From an uncultured Opitutia bacterium (GTDB taxonomy: Bacteria > Verrucomicrobiota > Verrucomicrobiia > Opitutales > Opitutaceae): a stretch of DNA of 64,000 bases. Location of the stretch: the NCBI GenBank assembly GCA_903840415.1, contig CAIMFY010000096.1:124001-188000 (forward strand). The letters are read 5' to 3'. Position numbers and translations under genes: made by a program. Shown here piece by piece: positions 36,497-46,559 of this stretch. Positions within the stretch are counted from its first letter, which is position 1. Each line of letters begins with the position of its first letter. The notes beneath the pieces were generated by a model that did not search any database, was not told the DNA's origin, and worked only from the letters and a program-made list of their open reading frames with translations.

Positions 36497-36924
36497 AAAC
36501 CCACGCCCCGATCCCCGTGCGCGTTTTGCGCCGCGAAATTCCCTCGCGCCTTCCGGTGGTAGAATCCCTCTGTCGCGAGATCCGCGCGATCCTCCAGCAG
36601 AACGGACTGACCGCAGTCGCCTTTCCGGTGGAATTGTCCGCCCGGGAGTGCCTGAACAACGCCGCGCTGCACGGTAACCAGCGATTGGCGACTAAGCGCG
36701 TCGGTCTCGATTTCCGCATTGGTCGAAAATGGATTCGCCTGCAGGTCACCGATCAGGGGCGCGGCTACAACTGGCGCCGGGCGCGCGCTGCCGCGCTCTC
36801 GGACGGCACGAAGACGTCCGGCCGCGGCCTCGTTATCTGCACCCTCTACGCCCAGCGCGTCGCGTTCAACCAGCGCGGCAACCGCATCACCCTCTGGCTA
36901 GCGAAAACGAAAAAGGAGCAATGA
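36493..36924 (+). CDS. RsbW/SpoIIAB-type serine kinase (HATPase_c anti-sigma factor)
   Basis: A 143-residue GHKL ATPase. The N box is 'ELSARECLNNAALHG' (E52, N55, N56), the G1 box 'TDQGRGY' contains Asp87, and 'SGRGLVI' (110 onward) is the G2-like lid. No histidine phosphoacceptor domain is present, as expected for a serine kinase that phosphorylates STAS proteins and binds a sigma factor or another partner when the STAS protein is phosphorylated. ATG 36493 overlaps the upstream stop codon. The real target, whether a sigma factor, FlgM-like protein or an enzyme, is not encoded beside it. Confidence 0.88.
   Translation: MKTHAPIPVRVLRREIPSRLPVVESLCREIRAILQQNGLTAVAFPVELSARECLNNAALHGNQRLATKRVGLDFRIGRKWIRLQVTDQGRGYNWRRARAAALSDGTKTSGRGLVICTLYAQRVAFNQRGNRITLWLAKTKKEQ
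36913..36918 (+). promoter_or_regulatory. Shine-Dalgarno sequence deciding the STAS gene start
   Basis: AAGGAG lies 8 bases before the ATG at 36927 and only 2 bases before an earlier in-frame ATG at 36921. The spacing favours 36927. The site lies inside the last codons of the kinase gene. Confidence 0.75.
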
Positions 36925-36926
36925 TT

Positions 36927-37238
36927 ATGTCTGACTATACCATCGAAAAACGGGACCACGCTCTCCACCTGACCCTGACGGCCGACCTGACGGCGAGCGT
37001 CGTGCCCGGACTGCAAGCCGCCCTGCGCACCGCTCTCGGAGCCGACGTGACGGAAGTTGTGGCCGACCTGTCGCACACCGTGATGCTGGACTCGAGCGGC
37101 ATCGGCCTGCTCATCGCCACGAGCAACGCCCTTGCGAAGCGCGGCGGTCGCATCCGCGTCGTCAACGTCGCCCCCGATATCCTGCAACTGCTGCAAAGCA
37201 TGCGCCTGACGGCGCGGCTCAACACCAGCGGTCGCTAA
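36927..37238 (+). CDS. STAS-domain anti-sigma factor antagonist
   Basis: A 103-residue single STAS domain of the SpoIIAA/RsbV type. The phosphorylation loop is 'MLDSSGIGLLI', with Ser56 the likely phosphoacceptor (first Ser of DSSG), and the flanking helices 'AALRTALGADVTEVVADLS' and 'GGRIRVVNVAP' fit the fold. It is the expected substrate of the RsbW-like kinase and the SpoIIE phosphatase encoded just before it. CheA begins 14 bases later, which ties the partner switch to the chemosensory genes in one transcript. Confidence 0.92.
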   Translation: MSDYTIEKRDHALHLTLTADLTASVVPGLQAALRTALGADVTEVVADLSHTVMLDSSGIGLLIATSNALAKRGGRIRVVNVAPDILQLLQSMRLTARLNTSGR

Positions 37239-37252
37239 ACCCCGGCACCACC

Positions 37253-40200
37253 ATGGAAGACGAACTGCTCAACGAGTTTCTCAACGAGTCCCGCGAACAT
37301 CTCGCGACGATCGAAACCGATCTGCTGACGATCGAGGAAGGCGGCGCCAATGTGGACGAGGATCTCGTTAACAAAGTGTTTCGTGCCGCTCATTCCATCA
37401 AGGGCGGCAGCGGCTTCTTCGGTCTGACGAAGGTCAAGGAACTCGCGCACAAGGCCGAGACTGTCCTCGACATGCTCCGCTCCGGGAAAATGGTTCCCAA
37501 CGCCGAGATCACTAACGTCCTCCTCGCCGCGTTCGACAAGCTCCGGGAGATGGTCAACAACGTCGCGAATCAGGAGCAGGCCGACATCGCCGACCTGCTG
37601 GTCGCACTCGCCGGACTCGCCTCGTCCTACCTGCCGGCCGATCAAAAGGCGTCGCTCACGCAGAGCGTGGCGCTTCATCCGCCGGGCGACGAGCACACCA
37701 CCGTAACGGTGCCGCAGGTGGATTTCGACCGCGCGCGCCGCAGCGGCCAGCACGTGTATTGCGTGGACCTGGACCTCATCCACGACATCGAGCGCAAAGG
37801 CCGAACCGTCCTGTCCGTCTTCCGCGACATTTGGGAATCCGGCGAAATTCTGGACTGCGCCGTGAACTATGAGGCCGTCGGCGATCTGGATTCGCCGCTC
37901 GGCAATCAACTGCCGCTGCGGCTCGTCTTCGCCACGATCATCGGCCCGGGCGACATCGGAGTGCTCATCGAGGTCAGCGAAGAAAAACTCAAGGTCCTCT
38001 TCGATCCGAGCCAGACCACAACCCCGCCGCAACCGATCATGACCCCGGTCGCCCCCTCCCAGAATTTTGCCGTGCCGCCCCCGCCGGTGCCGCTCTCCTT
38101 CGCGCTCGCCACGCCGCCGGCTGCGACCGAACCCGCGACCTCGACCAAACTGGCCGTCTCGGAGACCCAGCTCTCGACGGACACCCGCACGGCCGCCGCG
38201 GCCGGCGATCGGACGCTCCGCGTCAACGTCACCCTGCTCGAGAGTCTGATGAATCTCGCGGGCGAACTCGTCCTGAGCCGTAACCAACTCCGCGCCGCCA
38301 TCGCGCAGGACGACGACCGCTCGCTCACCGAGGCCGATCAGCGCATCAACCAGGTTACCTCGGAATTGCAGGACGCGATCATGCAGACGCGCCTGCAGCC
38401 TATCGGCACGGTGTTCGGCAAGTTTCCCCGCGTCGTGCGCGACATCGCCAACGCCCTTGGCAAGGACGTACAACTCGACATCCACGGCCGCGACGTGGCA
38501 CTCGACAAGAGCCTGATCGAAGGTCTCTCCGATCCGCTTACCCACATGGTGCGCAACGCTGTCGATCACGGCATCGAGACGCCCGAGGAGCGGACGCGCG
38601 CCGGCAAGAAAAGCCAGGGCACCGTCCGCCTCGAAGCGCGCCACGAAGCCGGCCAGATCGTCATCGAGATCGCCGACGACGGCAAAGGCCTTGACCCGCG
38701 CAAGCTCGGCAAGTCCGCCGTCAAAAAAGGCCTGATGACCGCCGAGAAAATGGCGGAGCTTTCGGAGCAGGATCTTTTTGCCCTCATCTTTTTGCCCGGT
38801 TTCTCCACCGCGGAACAGGTCACTGATATTTCCGGCCGCGGCGTCGGCATGGATGTCGTCAAGACCAACCTCGACCGACTCGGCGGCAAAGTGGAAATCC
38901 ATTCCGTCATCGGCAAGGGCGCGCTCTTCCGCATCAAGCTGCCGCTCACGCTGGCCATCATGCCCTCGCTGATCGTGTCGGTGGGCCGCGAGCGGTTCGC
39001 GATCCCGCAGGTGAACGTCGAGGAGTTGCTCCACATCAACGTCGAGGACATCGCCAAGCGGATCGATGTGATCGGCGATGCGGAGGTGCTGCTCCTGCGC
39101 GATCGCATTTTGCCGTTGCTGCGCTTCGGCACGCTGCTCGGGCTCGCCTCGGATCGTCCGGCCAACAGCGAACTCGAGATCGCCGTCGTCACCACCGGCA
39201 CTCTGACTTACGGCCTGGTGGTGGACGCGTTCCACGACACCGAGGAAATCGTCGTCAAACCGCTGGGACGCCATCTCAAGGGGCTCCACGAGTATGCCGG
39301 CGCCACTATTCTCGGCGACGGCGCCGTGGCGCTGATATTGGATATCGGCGGGGTCGCCAACAAAGCGGAATTGGTGGCGGTGGCCAAGTCGCTCGCCGCG
39401 CACACCACGATCGAGGAAAGCCAAACGACCCGCACCGCAGAAACACAGTCGCTGCTGCTCTTCCACAACGCTCCCGACGAGCTTTGCGCGACGTCCTTGG
39501 CTTCGGTCCTGCGCATCGAGCGGATCAAGCCGGAGCAGGTAGAAACCGTGGCCGGCCGCCGCACGATGCAATATCGCGGCACCCTGCTGCCGCTGGTGAC
39601 GCTCGCCGATGTTGCTCGGGTAAAAGCCATCGGCGATGCCGCTGATTTGGTCGTCATCGTGACCAACGTCCGTGGCCGCGAAGTCGGCCTGCTCGGCGCG
39701 ATGCCGGTGGATGTCGTCGAAACTCAGGCGGCCATCGATCTCACGACGCACCGGCAGAAGGGCGTCGCGGGTTCGGCCATCATCGGCAACCGCATTGCCA
39801 TGGTCACCGACATGTTTGAGTTGGTGGACGGTGCCTGCGCCGACTGGGGCATCTTGCCGCCTGCGTTGCCCGAGGCCATCGCCACCGGAAAAAAATTCGT
39901 GGTGCTGCTCGCGGAGGATTCGGATTTCTTCCGCGCTCAGGTCAAACGCTACCTCGAGGAAGATGGCGATGCCGTGCTCGATGCCCCCGACGGCGAAAGT
40001 GCCTGGGAACTGCTGCTCGAACATCTCGACGAAGTGCAGGCCGTCGTCACCGACATCGAAATGCCACGGCTCACTGGCCTCGGCCTCGCCCAGCGTATCC
40101 GCGCCGACCGCCGCACCTCCAAGCTGCCGATCGTTGGCCTCAGCTCGCTCGCGGGCGAGGAAGACATCGCCCGCGGCAAGGCCGCCGGCTTCGACGATTA

Positions 40201-40294
40201 CCAAGTGAAACTCGACCGCGACCAACTCCTCGCCTGGGTGCGCCTCCACTCCGGCCAACTCGCGGCGTCCGAACCTGCCCTGCTCACCACCTGA
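37253..40294 (+). CDS. cheA: CheA-type kinase with tandem CheW-like domains and a C-terminal receiver
   Basis: A 1013-residue chemotaxis-type histidine kinase. Domains in order are: Hpt (1-110) with His47 in 'AAHSIKGGSGFFG'; a P2-like domain (about 150-250); a Pro-rich linker (255-318); dimerisation helices (320-385); HATPase (390-565) with the N box 'HMVRNAVDHGIETPEE' and G box 'DDGKGLD'; CheW-like domain 1 (568-705); a second CheW-like domain (730-860, 'QSLLLFHNAPDELCATSLAS', 'RGTLLPLVTLADV'); and a receiver (881-1000) with Asp934 in 'VVTDIEMP'. Two CheW-like domains in one CheA is unusual. It would be linked to receptors through the CheW gene 6 kb downstream, and could phosphorylate its own receiver, CheB and the phosphatase's receiver. 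Confidence 0.94.
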   Translation: MEDELLNEFLNESREHLATIETDLLTIEEGGANVDEDLVNKVFRAAHSIKGGSGFFGLTKVKELAHKAETVLDMLRSGKMVPNAEITNVLLAAFDKLREMVNNVANQEQADIADLLVALAGLASSYLPADQKASLTQSVALHPPGDEHTTVTVPQVDFDRARRSGQHVYCVDLDLIHDIERKGRTVLSVFRDIWESGEILDCAVNYEAVGDLDSPLGNQLPLRLVFATIIGPGDIGVLIEVSEEKLKVLFDPSQTTTPPQPIMTPVAPSQNFAVPPPPVPLSFALATPPAATEPATSTKLAVSETQLSTDTRTAAAAGDRTLRVNVTLLESLMNLAGELVLSRNQLRAAIAQDDDRSLTEADQRINQVTSELQDAIMQTRLQPIGTVFGKFPRVVRDIANALGKDVQLDIHGRDVALDKSLIEGLSDPLTHMVRNAVDHGIETPEERTRAGKKSQGTVRLEARHEAGQIVIEIADDGKGLDPRKLGKSAVKKGLMTAEKMAELSEQDLFALIFLPGFSTAEQVTDISGRGVGMDVVKTNLDRLGGKVEIHSVIGKGALFRIKLPLTLAIMPSLIVSVGRERFAIPQVNVEELLHINVEDIAKRIDVIGDAEVLLLRDRILPLLRFGTLLGLASDRPANSELEIAVVTTGTLTYGLVVDAFHDTEEIVVKPLGRHLKGLHEYAGATILGDGAVALILDIGGVANKAELVAVAKSLAAHTTIEESQTTRTAETQSLLLFHNAPDELCATSLASVLRIERIKPEQVETVAGRRTMQYRGTLLPLVTLADVARVKAIGDAADLVVIVTNVRGREVGLLGAMPVDVVETQAAIDLTTHRQKGVAGSAIIGNRIAMVTDMFELVDGACADWGILPPALPEAIATGKKFVVLLAEDSDFFRAQVKRYLEEDGDAVLDAPDGESAWELLLEHLDEVQAVVTDIEMPRLTGLGLAQRIRADRRTSKLPIVGLSSLAGEEDIARGKAAGFDDYQVKLDRDQLLAWVRLHSGQLAASEPALLTT

Positions 40295-40331
40295 CCCACC
40301 CTTTACTGATAAAATTTAACGCTCCGAAATC

Positions 40332-42557
40332 ATGAACCTCAACAACCTCAAGACAGGAAACAGACTCACCCTCGGCTTCGGCTTTGTGACCGCGCTGTTG
40401 CTGCTGCTCGCCGCTAATTCGTGGCGACAAATGGATGCCATCGACCAAGGCATGAACACCGCGCTGGCGCAGGCCAACAAGATGGTTACGATCAAAGATG
40501 TCGACAGTCTGACCAACACGATTGACCTCGAAATTTGGGGCCTCGTCACCGCCAAGGATTCCGCAGACAAACAGGCGCACAAGGCCGCGATCGCCAAGAC
40601 GCGCGAGGAAGCCCAGCGCAAGATTGCCCTGCTGAAGTCCCAAGCCGGACACCAGCAAGACAAGGATCTGCTGGCGGCGCTGGAGACGGCCCTGACTACA
40701 GCCGATGCTCTCAATCAGCGTGTCATCGATCTCGGGCTCAAGAGCGATGGTCAGGAGGCCAAGGCACTGGAGCTGTTTCAAAACGAGGGCGCGAAAGTGA
40801 TGTTCGAGAAAATCGATCCGGCGATCGATGCGATGGTCACCTATCGGGAGAAGCGCATTCAGGAGGTGGTGACCGCCGCCGAGGCCGCCTACAGTCAGGC
40901 GCGCTGGACACTGGTCATCGGTGCGGTGGCGGCATTGGTGCTCGTGGTGTTTTTCGGCATTGTCATCACCCGAAGCATCGTGGTCCCGGTTAGGGGCTAC
41001 GTTGGATTCACCCAGCAGCTGGCCAGTGGTGATTTTTCCAAAGCGGTGCCGGAGGCCCTCCGCCAGCGCGGTGACGAAATGGGCGATCTGGCGCGCGCAT
41101 TCGATACCATGACGGACAATTTGCGCAAGCTGTTGCGCGAGATCAACGGCGGGGTGGAAACCCTCGCCGCATCTGCCACCGAACTCTCCAGCGTGTCCGG
41201 GCAAACGGCTGTCGGCGTGAAATCGATGTCTGACAAGACCGCCACGGTCGCGGCCGCCGCCGAGGAAGCGAGCGCCAACACGATGTCCGTCGCGGCCGGC
41301 ATGGAACAGGCCGCCACGAACCTCTCCTCGGTCGCCAGCGCGACAGAGGAGATGAGCGCCACGGTCGGCGAAATCGCCGCCAACTCGGAAAAAGCCCGCA
41401 ACATCAGCGAGCAGGCCACGGCCCAGACCGAGAGCATCTCAAGCATGATGCAGCAACTCGGGCAGTCCGCCCGCGACATCGGCAAAGTAACCGAGACCAT
41501 CACGGAAATTTCCTCGCAGACCAATTTGCTGGCGCTCAACGCCACCATTGAAGCCGCTCGCGCCGGTGCCGCTGGCAAAGGCTTCGCCGTCGTGGCGAAT
41601 GAAATCAAGGAACTCGCCCGGCAAACTGCCGCCGCGACCGAAGACATCAAGGCCAAGATTTCCGGCGTGCAGACTTCCGCCGGCAGCGCCATCGCCGACA
41701 TCGACAAGATCGCCAGCGTGATCAAGGAGGTGGGCTCCATCGTTTCCAACATCGCTGCCGCCATCGACGAACAGGCCAAGGTGACGAAGGACGTCGCGGG
41801 CAACATTGCCCAGGCCACCGCCGGCGTGAAGGATTCCAACGAGCGTGTGGCGCAGACGGCCACCGTCTCGAAATCCATCGCGCAGGATGTTGCCAGCATA
41901 AGCGCTGCCGTGAGCGACATCCGCTCCGGCGGCGAACAAGTCGAGGCCAGTGCCGCCGAACTCTCCCAACTCTCCGACAATCTGCGGCAGTTGGTGAGCC
42001 GCTTCCGGACCAACGATACGGGCGCAGGTGCCACCAATACCGCGCGTTCGCGCTCTCATTCCGATGCCGCTGACAGTGGCAGCAGCGCGGCATCCGCCGA
42101 TCGGATATCAGCACCGCCGCCCGAACGGGCGCATCGCCCGTTCATCGAATGGTCCGAGAGTTATTCCGTAGGTGTGCCAGCGATGGATCAACATCACAAA
42201 AAGCTGTTTGATTTGATCAACAGCCTCCACGCTGCCATGCGAACTGGTCAAAGCCGCACCGCCTTGGGCGCGGCGTTGGAGGAGTTGGCGAATTATGTGA
42301 ACTATCATTTCGCCGCCGAGGAAAAGCTGATGAAACAGCACAATTGCGCCGGGCTGGCCGACCAGATCGCGGCACACTCCGGCTTGGTTGAGAAAGTCAC
42401 TGCGCTGCGCCAGCAGTTTGCCAGCGGTCAGCAAGGTTTGGGCGTCGAAGTGCTCAACATGCTCCGCGACTGGCTGGTGAATCACATCCAACGCAAGGAC
42501 AAGGCCTGCATGTCCACCGTCTGCGAAGTGGCCCGGGCCCGCGCGACCACACGCTAG
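40332..42557 (+). CDS. Methyl-accepting chemotaxis protein with C-terminal haemerythrin
   Basis: A 741-residue receptor. A four-helix-bundle sensor (about 30-195) lies between TM1 (about 13-30) and TM2 (about 197-218); HAMP follows (about 220-272), then the signalling coiled coil with the tip '[21 protein letters not shown]'. After a Ser/Ala linker (about 560-600), residues 605-735 are a bacteriohaemerythrin: '[20 protein letters not shown]', '[11 protein letters not shown]' (HxxxE), 'AAHSGLVEK' and 'HIQRKDKAC' (HxxxxD) give the expected diiron ligands. The haemerythrin is cytosolic and after the signalling part, so oxygen binding would act on the receptor from the C-terminal side, as described for DcrH-type proteins. 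Next receptor gene starts 24 bases later. Confidence 0.94.
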   Translation: MNLNNLKTGNRLTLGFGFVTALLLLLAANSWRQMDAIDQGMNTALAQANKMVTIKDVDSLTNTIDLEIWGLVTAKDSADKQAHKAAIAKTREEAQRKIALLKSQAGHQQDKDLLAALETALTTADALNQRVIDLGLKSDGQEAKALELFQNEGAKVMFEKIDPAIDAMVTYREKRIQEVVTAAEAAYSQARWTLVIGAVAALVLVVFFGIVITRSIVVPVRGYVGFTQQLASGDFSKAVPEALRQRGDEMGDLARAFDTMTDNLRKLLREINGGVETLAASATELSSVSGQTAVGVKSMSDKTATVAAAAEEASANTMSVAAGMEQAATNLSSVASATEEMSATVGEIAANSEKARNISEQATAQTESISSMMQQLGQSARDIGKVTETITEISSQTNLLALNATIEAARAGAAGKGFAVVANEIKELARQTAAATEDIKAKISGVQTSAGSAIADIDKIASVIKEVGSIVSNIAAAIDEQAKVTKDVAGNIAQATAGVKDSNERVAQTATVSKSIAQDVASISAAVSDIRSGGEQVEASAAELSQLSDNLRQLVSRFRTNDTGAGATNTARSRSHSDAADSGSSAASADRISAPPPERAHRPFIEWSESYSVGVPAMDQHHKKLFDLINSLHAAMRTGQSRTALGAALEELANYVNYHFAAEEKLMKQHNCAGLADQIAAHSGLVEKVTALRQQFASGQQGLGVEVLNMLRDWLVNHIQRKDKACMSTVCEVARARATTR

Positions 42558-42568
42558 AACAATCAAAC

Positions 42569-42572
42569 GGAG
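42569..42572 (+). promoter_or_regulatory. Ribosome-binding site for a TTG start
   Basis: GGAG, eight bases before TTG at 42581, is the only good ribosome-binding site in front of the second receptor gene and supports the TTG start. No in-frame ATG lies before the first transmembrane segment. Confidence 0.65.
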
Positions 42573-42580
42573 ACATACCT

Positions 42581-44374
42581 TTGTTTAACTTCAATAATTT
42601 GAAAATCGGCCGTCGGCTCGGCGTCACTTTCGGAGCCATGGTTGCAATGATGCTGGTTGGCACAGCAATGGCGCTCTACGCGGTTACGTTCCTCAAGACG
42701 ACGATGGCCTCGAGTCTCGACGAATCTAAGATGATGGAGCAAATCCGCTGCGTCCGTTCAGACTTGGACGACGTATATCTCAACATCTGGAACACCCTTG
42801 CTGAGAAGGAGCCGGTCAAAAAAAATGAGCGCAAGCAGGCTTTGGAGGCAGCTCGTGCGAGCTACCTCAAACGCATCAATGACCTTAAAGCGTCTAATTT
42901 GGATGAGGCGGGAAAACGCTTGTTCGAGACGTTAGAAACCGCACTCGCCGCAGCCAGAAACACAAACGGTAAAGTCATCGCCTTGGCGACCGAAGGCAAG
43001 GATGCCGAGGCAACAAACCTCATGTTAGCAGAAGGCACTAAGCTGAGGAAGCGCGTCGATGAGGCCTTCGACGCAATTGTCCGCATGCAAGCTGATCAAA
43101 TCAACGCTGCCAACGAGACAACAGCAAAGCGCTTGGTGACATTCTACGAGCTCTTAATTGCCGGCTTGGCTGTCGGGTTGGTCCTCGCGGTTTCCTTCGC
43201 GCTTTATATCACGCGCGGCATAGTCCGTCCGCTCTCAATTGGCGTTAATCAGCTGAACCAGGTCAGTCGCGGAAACCTGACAGAGGACGTGCCGAATGTA
43301 TTGCTGAGTCGGAAGGACGAGGTAGGCGAACTCGCCCAATCTCTGCAGTCCATGACTGAAAACATGCGCAAATTAGTGCGCGATGTTTCGACTGGGGTGG
43401 AGACACTGGCCTTATCGGCCAGCGAACTCTCCACGGTCTCGGGAAAGACTGCGGTTGGCGTGAAATCGGTGTCCGACAAGACCACCACGGTTGCGGCGGC
43501 CGCCGAGGAGGCGAGTGCCAACACGATGTCCGTCGCGGCCGGCATGGAGCAGGCAGCCACAAACCTCTCGTCGGTGGCGAATGCCACGGAACAGATGAGT
43601 GCCACGGTCGGCGAAATCGCCGCCAACTCCGAAAAGGCCCGCAGCATCAGCGAACAGGCGACTGTGCAGGCCGAGGGTATCTCGGGTCTCATGCAGCAAC
43701 TCGGACAGTCGGCCCGCGAAATCGGTAAAGTCACCGAGACGATCACCGAAATTTCCTCTCAAACTAATTTGTTGGCGCTCAACGCCACCATCGAGGCCGC
43801 CCGGGCTGGTGCCGCCGGCAAGGGCTTCGCCGTCGTCGCGAATGAAATCAAGGAACTCGCCCGCCAGACCGCCGCCGCCACCGAGGACATCAAGGCCAAG
43901 ATCGGCGGGGTGCAGTCATCCGCTGGAAGCGCCATCGCCGATATCGACAAGATCGCCAGCGTGATCAAGGAAGTCGGCGCCATCGTTTCCAACATCGCTG
44001 CCGCGATCGAGGAGCAGGCGACGGTAACGAAAGATGTGGCTGGCAACATCGCCCAAGCCACCGCCGGCGTGAAAGATTCCAACGAGCGCGTCGCCCAGAC
44101 CGCCACCGTCTCAAAAACCATTGCCCAAGACGTGACTGGCATCAGTGCCGCTGTGAGTGACATCCGTTCCGGGGGCGAACAGGTGGATGCAAGCGCAGCA
44201 GAGCTCTCCAAACTCGCCGACGAGCTTAGGCAGATGGTTGGACAGTTCCAGATCAACCAAGCGACCACAGAGCGCACGGGCGCACCGAGGACGAGCCGCG
44301 AGCACGCCCACGTAAACGGCACGAGTGTGGTCAGCGGCCCAGCATCTACAAATCGGATATCCCTTCATGCTTAA
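42581..44374 (+). CDS. Methyl-accepting chemotaxis protein, second receptor of the operon
   Basis: A 597-residue receptor starting at TTG with a GGAG ribosome-binding site. TM1 (about 15-36), a four-helix-bundle sensor (40-180), TM2 (about 187-210), HAMP (about 212-265) and a signalling coiled coil with '[21 protein letters not shown]' follow in order. There is no C-terminal accessory domain, only a 40-residue tail. The first ~280 codons are visibly more AT-rich than the neighbours, while the rest is nearly the same as in the two flanking receptor genes, so it looks like a chimera in which a foreign or older sensor was joined to the local signalling domain. The stop codon overlaps the next receptor gene by eight bases. 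Confidence 0.92.
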   Translation: MFNFNNLKIGRRLGVTFGAMVAMMLVGTAMALYAVTFLKTTMASSLDESKMMEQIRCVRSDLDDVYLNIWNTLAEKEPVKKNERKQALEAARASYLKRINDLKASNLDEAGKRLFETLETALAAARNTNGKVIALATEGKDAEATNLMLAEGTKLRKRVDEAFDAIVRMQADQINAANETTAKRLVTFYELLIAGLAVGLVLAVSFALYITRGIVRPLSIGVNQLNQVSRGNLTEDVPNVLLSRKDEVGELAQSLQSMTENMRKLVRDVSTGVETLALSASELSTVSGKTAVGVKSVSDKTTTVAAAAEEASANTMSVAAGMEQAATNLSSVANATEQMSATVGEIAANSEKARSISEQATVQAEGISGLMQQLGQSAREIGKVTETITEISSQTNLLALNATIEAARAGAAGKGFAVVANEIKELARQTAAATEDIKAKIGGVQSSAGSAIADIDKIASVIKEVGAIVSNIAAAIEEQATVTKDVAGNIAQATAGVKDSNERVAQTATVSKTIAQDVTGISAAVSDIRSGGEQVDASAAELSKLADELRQMVGQFQINQATTERTGAPRTSREHAHVNGTSVVSGPASTNRISLHA

Positions 44375-46559
44375 ATCACTGAATAACCTGAAACTGGCCA
44401 CCCGCATCGTCGCGATCACGCTGCTTATCGTGAGCGGTGTCGTCGCGGTGAACTACGCCATCTTCGTTCGCAGCTACCGCGCGAGCGCCCAAACCGCCAT
44501 GTTCGAGAAAGCCAAGGTGTTCAGCGCCGTGGCCGACGAAGCGAAGAACCACGTCAGTCTGTTGCACCGCACCGGGGCGATTGACGACAAGGTCCTCGCC
44601 GCCGAACTCAAGACCGACCTCGCCGCCGGCAAGGCCGTCAAGGACACCAAGTTTTTTGCCACTATCCCGGTGGTCGCCGGCTGGACGGCCGCCGAAGAAG
44701 CGGCGAAGCGTGAGAACATCGAGTTCCGCATCACATCGTTCAACTCGCGCAACAAGGATCACGAGCCGGCGCCGGGCTCGTTCGACGAACAGTTGTTGCG
44801 TCGTCTCACCGACCAAGTCGCCGCGAACCAGGGCGAGGTGATCCAAGCCGTCAATCCGGCCGACAACTCGCTGCACGTGATGCGCGCCGTGAAGCTCACC
44901 GAAAACTGCCTGATGTGCCACGGCTCGCCCGGCAGCAAATGGGACGTGAACCACGACGGAAAAGATTTGACCGGACACGTCATGGAAAGTTGGAAGGCCG
45001 GCGACATGCACGGCAGCTACCACGTCGTGATGCCTCTCGCACCCGTGAGCGAGCAGGTGACCGCCTTTCTGCTGAACGGACTGAGTTGGACCGTCCCGCT
45101 GCTGGTGGTCGTCATCGGCCTTTTTGTTTACCTGATCACGGTGTCGATCGGGCGGCCAGTGGAAGCGCTCAAGGACAGCACGACTGCCATCGCCCACGGC
45201 GATCTGAAGCATGAAATCCCCGCCAACCTCCTGATGCGCGGCGACGAAATCGGCGACTTGTCCCGATCGATGCGCGATTTGAGCACCGCGCTCCGCAGCT
45301 CGCTGCTCGAAGTGCTCAGCAGCACCGGCACGCTTGGCGTTCTCTCCGATGGCCTGCACACCACGTCGCAACGCCTGACCATCAGTGCCCGCAGCACCTC
45401 CGAGCGTGCCGACACCGTCGCCGCCGCCGCCGAGGAATCGAGTGCCAACACCGCCTCCGTCGCGACTGGCATGGAGCAGGCTTCGGCCAATCTCTCCTCT
45501 GTTGCCGCCGCTACCGAGGAACTCAGCGCCACCGTCGCTGAGATCGCCGGCAATTCCGCTCGTGCCCGCCTCGTCGGCGAGCAAGCCGGCGCGCAGGCGC
45601 AGGCCGTGGCGTCTGTCGTCCAAGAGTTGGGCCAAGCCGCCCAAGCCATCGGCAAGGTCACGGAAACGATCACCAAAATTTCCGCCCAGACCAACCTCCT
45701 CGCGTTGAACGCCACCATCGAAGCCGCCCGTGCCGGTGCCGCTGGCAAAGGTTTCGCCGTGGTCGCCCATGAAATCAAGGAACTGGCGCGTCAAACGGCC
45801 GCTGCGACCGAAGACATCAAGTCCAAGGTCTCCGGCGTCCAAATGTCCACCGCCAGCGCGATCACTGACATCGAAAAAATTTCCGGTGTTATCCAAGAAG
45901 TCGGCCAGTTGGTGGCCAGCATCGCCACGGCGATCGAGGAGCAGACTGTCGTCACCAAGGACGTCGCCTCGAATATCTCACAGGCCTCCGCCGGCATTCA
46001 CGAGGCGAACGACCGCGTCGCGGAAACTGCCACCGTCTCGAAATCCATCGCCGCTGACATTGCCCAAGTCAGCAGCCAGGGCCGCGCGATCAATAACGAC
46101 AGCACGCGCCTCCAGGAAGATGCCGACATGCTGCGCGGTGTTTCGGAACGGCTCAAGCAGCTCACTGCGCGGTTCCAACTAGGCCAGCAGACTGACTTCG
46201 CCGCCATCAAGAAGGGCCATCTCCAGTGGCGCAACCGGCTGATCGACATGTTTGAGGGCCGACAGAACCTGACCTCCGCGGACGTCGTCGATCACCATAG
46301 TTGTGCGCTCGGCAAATGGTATGACCACGACGGCCAGGAAAAATTCCAGCAGATGCCGAAGTTCCAGCAATTGGGCACCGACCACGCGGCCTTCCACGCG
46401 CTCGTCGCCGAGATCGTGCAGATGTGGAACGGCGGACGGCAGACCGAGGCGCGCCAGCGCTTCGACAAGTTAATTCCGATGACCACGCAACTCTTCGCGC
46501 TCCTCGACGAAATCGCCCTCGACACCGCCAACGAACCCACCTCTACCCATGAACGGTAA
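44367..46559 (+). CDS. Methyl-accepting chemotaxis protein with haem sensor and C-terminal CZB domain
   Basis: A 730-residue receptor. TM1 (about 12-34) and TM2 (about 237-260) flank a periplasmic DUF3365-type sensor with the c-haem motif 'CLMCH' (181-185), shown by '[13 protein letters not shown]'. HAMP and a signalling coiled coil ('[21 protein letters not shown]') follow. The last 120 residues form a chemoreceptor zinc-binding (CZB) domain: 'GHLQWRNRL' (His), '[10 protein letters not shown]' (Cys in the C-x-LG-W motif) and 'DHAAFHALV' (HxxxH), giving the 3His/1Cys site. Haem outside and Zn/Cys inside make it a likely two-input redox receptor. The ATG at 44367 overlaps the previous stop. 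Its own stop overlaps CheW by 11 bases. Confidence 0.94.
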   Translation: MLKSLNNLKLATRIVAITLLIVSGVVAVNYAIFVRSYRASAQTAMFEKAKVFSAVADEAKNHVSLLHRTGAIDDKVLAAELKTDLAAGKAVKDTKFFATIPVVAGWTAAEEAAKRENIEFRITSFNSRNKDHEPAPGSFDEQLLRRLTDQVAANQGEVIQAVNPADNSLHVMRAVKLTENCLMCHGSPGSKWDVNHDGKDLTGHVMESWKAGDMHGSYHVVMPLAPVSEQVTAFLLNGLSWTVPLLVVVIGLFVYLITVSIGRPVEALKDSTTAIAHGDLKHEIPANLLMRGDEIGDLSRSMRDLSTALRSSLLEVLSSTGTLGVLSDGLHTTSQRLTISARSTSERADTVAAAAEESSANTASVATGMEQASANLSSVAAATEELSATVAEIAGNSARARLVGEQAGAQAQAVASVVQELGQAAQAIGKVTETITKISAQTNLLALNATIEAARAGAAGKGFAVVAHEIKELARQTAAATEDIKSKVSGVQMSTASAITDIEKISGVIQEVGQLVASIATAIEEQTVVTKDVASNISQASAGIHEANDRVAETATVSKSIAADIAQVSSQGRAINNDSTRLQEDADMLRGVSERLKQLTARFQLGQQTDFAAIKKGHLQWRNRLIDMFEGRQNLTSADVVDHHSCALGKWYDHDGQEKFQQMPKFQQLGTDHAAFHALVAEIVQMWNGGRQTEARQRFDKLIPMTTQLFALLDEIALDTANEPTSTHER

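Noticed and set aside
37235-40258. A 1007-codon open frame antisense to cheA
   Set aside because: It mirrors cheA codon by codon in high-GC sequence, its product is a low-complexity Arg/Asp/Gly/His-rich string without domains, and cheA is certain.
44376-45896. A 506-codon frame antisense to the third receptor gene
   Set aside because: Gly/Asp-rich shadow of a receptor coiled coil, a usual artefact in high-GC genomes.
40332-46559. Three receptor genes seen first as a possible DNA repeat array or mobile duplication
   Set aside because: The similarity is confined to the signalling domains and follows domain borders; no terminal repeats or transposase are present.
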